Under the pieces are notes generated by a model, which did no database searches, was not told the origin of the DNA, and saw nothing but the letters and a program-made list of their open reading frames with translations. From Tetrastigma voinierianum (lineage: Eukaryota > Streptophyta > Magnoliopsida > Vitales > Vitaceae): a DNA stretch of 64,000 nt. Shown in pieces: positions 57,140 to 64,000 of this stretch. Within the stretch, counting starts at the first letter, position 1. Every line of letters begins with the position of its first letter. The position numbers and the translations under genes are program-made. The stretch is from positions 868,001-932,000 of the forward strand of contig JAEQBH010000650.1 in the NCBI GenBank assembly GCA_016808115.1, in the 5' to 3' direction.

Positions 57140-58343
57140 TGTCGGCCTTCTTAAAGAAAGCTTACACCTACCTTATGTAGCGAGCTTTGGAAATTAAACA
57201 ACTCCTAGATCAGTTGGTCTTAATATACTTGAAGTGCAGAGCACCCTGCGGACTTGAATCACTCAAGTTAGGAATGCTTTAAGGCTAAAATTACTCCTCC
57301 TTTACTTTTCTTTCTTTATTTTTCACATAACCTCCCTTTTGTTTCATTTCTATTACATTTCTTCACCTAAACTCCCCATTCATACAACATGCTCTCGTAT
57401 CATATTACATTGAAGCAAGCATGTTCAGGGTAAATAAGGATATTGGACTAAAGGAATATAGCAAAGATGGTCAAGGTGCTTACTCTTGGCTTGGTAGAAA
57501 GGAAATGGCTATTAAAGCTCAAATTGGGTGACTATGGATCTATGCATAGAAGGTTGTAGCTCAGCAGTCCAAGATGACTATCATCTCCTAATCATTGTGT
57601 TGCCTAGGATTTTGCCTCAAATGGTAATTGAACAAGTTATAGAGTTTGAGGAGATCACAGTAGATGATGATCACCTAATTCTTCCCTAAACTAAGCAATA
57701 TTGACCATTAAGGGGAATTTGAGTAGTGTTTAATACCATAAGGACATATGGTTGAGTTTACAATTCAATGATCAAAGCATTATTCTTTAAAGTTCAGCTA
57801 TCTCTAGTTTTCTTCCATGATATAACAATTCAAGCAATTTTCATCATTGGCAACACTATTGCCCCACAACAGCTTAACAAAACAAAATTGTTTATGAAAT
57901 TTTCAAAAAATTTCAGATTTTTTATGGGTTTTTAACATATGCAACCAAGATCATAATATAGCAACTAGATGAAACAGCTCAATATTATCTAAATTCAGAC
58001 GTTCAAGCACAACAAGTGATAGACATTGCTATGATATTAATTATATCCATAAAGAATAGCATACCAAGCATGAAAGTGTGACACATTATGATCTATAGAA
58101 GCATATAAACTAAAACAAAACAAAACTAACTAACAAACCAAACAAACAAACCAAAACTGAGTTTCAAGTTTTTCATATGAGAAGTGATATGAGGAAAAAG
58201 AGATTTTCCAATTCAATGTTCAAAGTATGTCTAAATACGAGATATGAGGAGAAAGAGATTATCCATAGTAAAATTTAGATCAAAAGCAAACATGTTGAGA
58301 GTACAAACATGTTCAAAACTGGGCAAAGTGCCCAATACCCCTA
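57140..58343 (-). other. Noncoding retroelement-like spacer
   Basis: No ORF. tgaggagaaagagatt-type words are repeated near 58190 and 58246. At 58325-58350 the minus strand reads CTTCAAGTTTAGGGGTATTG, resembling an Athila/Tat polypurine tract, so this is probably 3-prime noncoding sequence of such an element. Confidence 0.45.
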
Positions 58344-60015
58344 AACTTGAAGTAAAAATACTATCCACGGTATAAAAGAGATATAGATAGAAAAATCCTC
58401 TCATAAAGTGGGTGAATAAGCTCCAATACTTTGGTTGTAGAAGTTTGTTGAGACACTTTGTGAGACACTTTTGCTTGCTTTCCCAATTGACACGGGCCGT
58501 AAATATTTTCAGATTCTACCTTCAGCTCAGGGATTCCTCGAACTACTTTGGCTATAACAGTACCCTTGAGGCTATTGTAATTGATGTGCTCAAGCCTTCG
58601 ATGCCAAAGTTCAGTGTCGTTCACCAGGTGTTCAAACAGGTGTTGTGATAGGCTAGCAAGTAGCAGTTATTTAAGGACCTACTTCCCTTTATGATACAAG
58701 TATTGTCTAGATTAATAACAACACACTTATCCCTTATGAATTTCACGAAGAGATTTTGGTCACATAGTAGGCTAATGCTGACTAAGTTACCTTCAACCAA
58801 CAAGACATCTCTTAATATAGGCATTCTAGGAATATTTAATAATCCAAAGCCTAAGACTCTTCCTTTCACACTATCTCCAAAAGTTATGGAGTCTAGATTT
58901 GACGAACGTAGTTCAACCAACAAGTGCTTGTTCCCAGTCATATGCCAATAACTGCTGTTGTCGAAGTACCACCTTTGTTCAACCTAAGCCTTTAGAGAGG
59001 TAAAGACAACAAAGCTCTAGGTCTTTCCTTTTTCTACCCATTTTTGCTTAATTATGGGTTGTTTTTCCATTAGTCTCCTTTGTCTATCAGCTTTGTAATC
59101 CCTACAATGTCACTTGATATGTCCTATTTGTCTGCAATAGTAGAACTGGATGCAATTTGGTCTCCTTTTGGTTGTACTAGGTAAGGCCGTTCTTGAGACG
59201 GTCTTAACTCCCTTCTTTGAAAAAGTAGATTTGGCTTGAGTTTCTACCCGAGCACTAGCTTTTGTCACAGAAGATTTGTTCCTATACCCTAAGCCTTCAT
59301 GTCCTTTATTCAAATTAGCCATATTGAGGATTTGATCTAGAGATGAAGTACCTGAATTCATCATTCTCACATTTTTATTGAGTTGCTCTAATTCAGTGTG
59401 TGCTTCTCGGCAAATTGATAGCTCTTTCTAGAGATCAGTTACTTCTTTTTGTAGTCTACCCTTTTCTTTGCTAAGTTAGGAGACTAAACCTTGCAGAGAT
59501 TTTTTGGCCTTCACTGCATCCATCTAAGTCTCATATAGGAGTTTATAGGACATTGCTAACTCTTCATCAGTGATTTCTTCCTCATCTTCATCACTAATTT
59601 GATCATCATTTAAGACTTGATAGAGAGATGGTGTGTGTGTTCCTACCTTCATCTGAACATCTTCTAAGAAGGTATCAAGAACATCTCGAATTTGAGGTCT
59701 AAACAACTGTATTTTTTGTTAGATTGATGAGGGTAAGATGTTCTTTTACATTATTCTCAACCTCTCTATCATCTTCATATTCGTCCTCACTCCATGTCAT
59801 AATATAAGGGCGGTTTTTCTTCTTGGTGTTTGCACATTCAGCTTGGATGTGACCAAAGCCACCACATTCTTTGCATTCGATCCCCTTGCTTTTGAATTTA
59901 CCTACCATGTTCTCATCGGTATTCCTGCTAAACTTGGAAAAGTTAAAGGACTTTGTATGAGCTTTTCGAGATTGAGATGTACCTTTTATTTGCTTGTTCA
60001 GTTTCTTTATGGCTT
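58344..60015 (-). pseudogene. Ty1/copia gag-pol fragment (SIRE/Maximus-like)
   Basis: On the minus strand, from right to left: the gag zinc knuckle CKECGGFGHIQAEC (near 59880) followed by an acidic WSEDEYEDD segment and a predicted helix-rich linker. Then a region with GLGYRNKSS (near 59290) before a possible second finger, protease-region words ILRDVLLVEGNLVSISLLCD near 58800, and the GAG-pre-integrase block ELWHRRLEHINYNSLKG near 58610 with GPCQLGKQAKVSHK. Integrase core, RT and RNase H should follow to the left of 58344 but are absent. Stops separate the blocks. The gag frame is cut at 60015 by the plus-strand LTR C. Confidence 0.85.
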
Positions 60016-61877
60016 TGTAACACCCCAAATTATACCCTAACGATTTTATAACATGTTTAGGGTATAATAAAAGGGAAAGTATATTTATTCGGAATAAAAT
60101 AAAGGTTAAGGGTAAATTAATAATTTACCAATTCATGACCCAGGGTCACTGTTAATAAGATTATATACTGAAAGTAGGATTTTGATAAATTCTTGAGAAT
60201 AAAAATGAAAGTGAGGACCAAGAGAGTAATAAAGAGATATTAGAGCAAATAAGAGGAAGAAAAAATTGTGGAAGAGACAAGAATTGGCTTGGAAGGAAAG
60301 AGTGAGGAAGTTTCCTCCTTCATTGGATGGTCAAAGGATGCTCCAAAAGAGAGAAAAAGTGAAATAAAAAGGGGATAAGATCAAATAAGGATATGACCAA
60401 AATAAATATCTCATTTTGGTCTTGGAGAAAGAGTGAGCAAAAACGGGAAAAAGAAGAAGAGAAGAGAAGAAAGAAGGAAGAAAGAAGGAGATCACAGGTA
60501 AGGAATTATGAAATTTGAGTATGAAACTAGGATTTTGTATAGAAAAGTATGGAAACTATGAATATTTGTATGGAAACTATGTGTGTGTGTATGGAAGTCT
60601 AGTTTAATTAGAAAGTTTAGATACATGGAACCACTCTTTTGTACATGGTTTGGGTTTGGAAACTCCCAAACTCATTTCTTCAGTAGGAGTTGAGGTTAGA
60701 AGGCTCTGGAGCTTCTATAGATGTGTTATGGGAAGGGTCTAGTTGCAAGTTGAACCAAGAAAATTTCCCTATTTTTGATCATACTTAGTATCCGGACCTT
60801 AGAACGGGTTTTTGGGTCAGAAATAAAGGGAATTTGGAAGTAAGTCCTTCTGGTAAATTATCCACATCAATGAAATTGATGTTAGGCTTTAATTTCTCAG
60901 TCGGTTCCCTGACAGGTAGTTGGTCTTTTACTCCTACTTGATCTAATGGCGAGAGGTCGGCATGTGACCTCATCTGTAGGGTGTGAGACCTCATCTGTAG
61001 AGGTCACAGACCTCCATCCTTTGTAGGAGTCCAGCACGGACCTCATCCTATAAGTCGGCCGGGAGATTAGGCATGTAGACCTCATCCTATAGAGAGTCGC
61101 GAGGAGTCGGCATGTAGACCTCAATCTGTGAAGGTCGGCCGAGAGAGATTGTGAGACTGCATCTGTAGAAGATCGGTAGAATTCGACATGTAGACCTCAT
61201 CACGTAGAGGAATCGTGAGGTCGGTGGACCTCATCACGTAAGTCGATGGGGTCAGGACCTCATCTGTAGAGTCGGTAGTCGACTGTGGGCCTCCATCACA
61301 TGTGACCTTTAGTTCGAGGTCGATTTCGTTTGGGTTGACACATACTTGATATCGACTTCGGAGGTCATAACTTCGCCGATCACGAACTTTCGGGTTTGGT
61401 GTTCTTGGACTCTATGGAAGCCCATTGAGTCAAGCTGAGAGGATATTGGGTGTCGGACCGGGGTGTTAGACCCGGTTTCGGTCGGGTCAGCTTCCGGTCG
61501 GTTCGAGTTGCTTTCGGTGGGTGTAATACGTATGACCTCCCGACTTGAGTGCAACAACTTCTTAGAGCTACATTTTGGAGTGTTCTTGGACTCTATGGAA
61601 AGCTCATCGAGTCTAGAATATAACCATATGCTATTAAATGGCATTCGGTATCCACATTAGAAAATATGATTGTTGTACCAAGTGTACTAATCGCATGGGT
61701 AAAGTCAATTGGAATACATGATAAGAAAAGAGATAGATATGAACAAGAAATAGCAACATAAGTAGATTTGATATGTAAAGGAGACAGAAAGAAAAAAGAA
61801 TAAAATAAATAAGCTCGAGAGAACACGTATAATGTATGATTGCCTAAGACCGGATATTGAATGACAAGACATATATG

Positions 61878-62075
61878 ATCAGTGCTTTGGCACTCCTGCT
61901 AGTGCTAAGGCGCTTCTATTACGTGGGCAGGCACGTACATATGATCAGTGCTTCAACACTCCTGCTAGTGCTATGACGCTTCTATTACGCAGCACGCATA
62001 TTACGACCAATGCTTCGCACTCCCGCTAAATGCTTTCGACACTTCTATTACGCGGGCGTGCACGCCTATGTTCCG
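61878..62075 (+). repeat. ~75-bp tandem repeat in LTR copy C
   Basis: Three degenerate units with cagtgctttggcactcctgc, then ctagtgctaaggcgcttctatt and a CG-rich gggcaggcacg tail. Confidence 0.85.
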
Positions 62076-62929
62076 CATCGCATCAACACCTTCTGCATAT
62101 ATTGCACTAATTTTGCCTATTCTTTATCTCCTATTCAAGCAAGCGAATGTTTATATGTGTGTATCTGAATAAGAAATGATAAAAAGGTAAATAGTTTGGA
62201 CATGAAGGGTATCTAAGGGTAGTAAAGAAGAAGTCTATGTTCTGCACTCCTACGGGAGATAGGACAGTCTAATAAAGTACAAGTAAAACGTACAAGTATA
62301 AAAATGTATAGGTATATGTCATAAGATATGATAGTCTGATAAAGTACATGAAAATATAAGTTAACAAGATATAAAATGTTACGAGGAATGAGTACATGTA
62401 CACGAATGATAGGCATAGATGAAGATATGAATGAGTAAATGATGCATGATAAAAATATAGGAATATATGTATTATAGAGAAATATGAGAACCGTAATATG
62501 AAGCTACAGATATGAGAACGAATACAGATTAAAGTAATGATAGTATATATTGCATATGCCTGTGTAAATTATATGTATGGAACATATATAAGCATGGGTA
62601 TATGGCAAGTATAGAATATGACATAAGTATATGATCTGTTATATGTATATGTACATGTGTAAAGTGAGATATGAGATATGAAAAATGCAAAGTTAAGAAT
62701 AAATGCTTGTATATATCTCACATATGATTAACGAATGACAATAATGATTCGGGAATATGAGATATGTACTAAACATAAAATACACATGGATTGTCTACTA
62801 ACACGGCAGAAGGATGGGGATAGGGCATGCCTATAAAGAAGATACGCTTGTCGCAAAGATACGTGATACAGATATCGAGGTCCCGTTTGGATCGATGACA
62901 TAGATCCCGTTTGATCACGGCACCCCAAA

Positions 62930-63075
62930 AGGGCCATCACGCCTTCGTTCTCGCGACCATCGTTCGCACGCTGAGTATACGCCTTCGAGCCCTCATGGAC
63001 CACCGCTTCACGCTGAGTACGCCGCCGAGCCCTCACGGACCACCGTTTCACACAAGAGTACGCCACTTCGCCCTT
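62930..63075 (+). repeat. ~50-bp tandem repeat in LTR copy C
   Basis: About 2.5 units with cacgctgagtacgcc and gagccctcacggaccaccg. Confidence 0.8.
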
Positions 63076-64000
63076 ATAGTTTCCTTTATCCACTTCTAAG
63101 GTTTATGCAGGCATGAAACATAAAACAAATGAAATGTAGAGAATATATGACACGATATGAGAAGCATAACACTGCTATGCGATGATAGTATGACAAGTAT
63201 ACAAATACAAGAAGCAAAGTGTCAATGACATGAAAAGTATATGAACAAGTACAGTACATGAAAGAGAAAGTAATATGAAAAGTATAACAGGAAAACAGTA
63301 TATGAAAATAGTACATGAAATAGTACATGAATACAGTATATGACCGTACATGATAACAAAGATGTAGAAAACAAAGACATGATCACAAAGATATGATAAC
63401 AAAGACATGATAATAAAAAGACATGAGTGAGAACATAACAAATGGTATAGTATATAACCATGAAAGTAATATATGTATACGAATATGACATGCACATAAT
63501 AGGATATGTAATATGAACCATTAGAAAGATAATAGATCAAATGATAAGTACTGTATCAAGAACATATGATGACATACCTAAATGAATAGATGGAACATGC
63601 TATGAACACATGATAGAAATGCAGAAATGCTAAGAACGATAGAGATAAGTAAAAGATGATAAAGCACAGGAATATAGTAAAAGTATAGATATGAGATATG
63701 TCAAAGACAGAGAACATGTGACATGCAATAGGAATGTAAAGATGATAAGTAATAAAAAGTTATATGAATATGAATAGATATATGAAATGCATATGTATAA
63801 GCTTATGACGGTCACCATGGGTGGTTGTCTATGCTTATGTTCCTCTGCCGCAGTTTAGCACGGGTGTTCAATCCATGCAGGTACTAAAGAGGAAGCCAAG
63901 ACAAGGATAGAGGACAGACATCCTACATCGCGCGCAGCGTGCCACCGTAGATGTGCTCACCGCACTGCTTCCGCGATCTCTGATGTGTTTTATTTGATAG

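Larger units (their letters stand above)
60016..64000 (+). repeat. LTR, Tekay-like family (copy C), plus strand, runs off the window
   Basis: Starts TGTAACACCCC at 60016 inside the copia gag, plus-strand opposite to copies A and B. The block around tggaaactcccaaactcatttc (60656) is the reverse complement of 1718-1740. Region 60950-61310 is an irregular array of agacctcatctgtag words. Marks typical of this LTR group (gcaggtactaaagaggaag) are near 63878. Length at least 3,985 bp. Whether an internal region follows cannot be seen. Confidence 0.75.

Noticed and set aside
61878..63075. CRISPR-like repeat arrays
   Set aside because: Units are degenerate, differ in length, number two or three, and lie in a plant LTR.
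62728..63540. Long minus-strand frames rich in Tyr/Ser/Phe that look like membrane proteins
   Set aside because: They arise from the ATA/ATG-rich composition of LTR copy C; several overlap in different frames and none has a conserved motif.

Overview
This window is plant nuclear DNA, almost certainly from a flowering plant. The evidence is long Ty3/gypsy (Athila and Tekay/Del types) and Ty1/copia retrotransposons stacked inside one another, MuDR/plant-mobile-domain transposon remains, and two plant-type genes split by a single GT-AG intron: a tau-class glutathione S-transferase and a class I small-molecule O-methyltransferase. I cannot name the species. No rRNA, tRNA, CRISPR or prokaryotic feature was seen.

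Layout. 1-2364: minus-strand LTR sequence of one Tekay-like family. 2365-16770: a minus-strand Tekay-type gypsy pol gene cut in two by a plus-strand Athila element (3524-14981, duplicated target GGACT). 17022-20060: a decayed Mutator-type transposase followed by a plant mobile domain relic. 21168-22189: a broken tau GST gene. 25729-27247: the O-methyltransferase gene, the only host gene here that reads as intact (360 aa). 27260-36890: AT-rich DNA with cut-and-paste elements: a 554-bp hAT-like element with an 8-bp target duplication, a 4.3-kb inverted-repeat-flanked region that contains a broken nuclear gene for mitochondrial ribosomal protein mL41, two foldback hairpins, and a 1.4-kb long-inverted-repeat element.

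36892-47883: a structurally complete Del/Tekay-type element (10,992 bp, target duplication GTTTG, PBS and polypurine tract visible), with pol interrupted by stops and LTRs of very unequal length. 47889-58340: minus-strand Athila/Tat-like material with a clean solo LTR (48800-50527, duplication CTCAT), an LTR that has a primer-binding site on one side and a polypurine tract on the other, and a 3.2-kb Tekay LTR. 58344-60015: minus-strand copia gag-pol fragment, broken by a plus-strand Tekay-family LTR that runs to the window end.

The two host genes would act in small-molecule metabolism: glutathione conjugation and O-methylation of phenolic-type compounds. Nothing in the sequence ties them into one pathway. 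The least expected signals are (i) short palindromic motif arrays, each with its own sequence, carried by at least three different LTR families, (ii) a hairpin element whose 19-bp core is inverted between two neighbouring copies, and (iii) the mL41 gene remnant inside a DNA-transposon-like region. All identifications are by eye from motifs. No similarity search was run.
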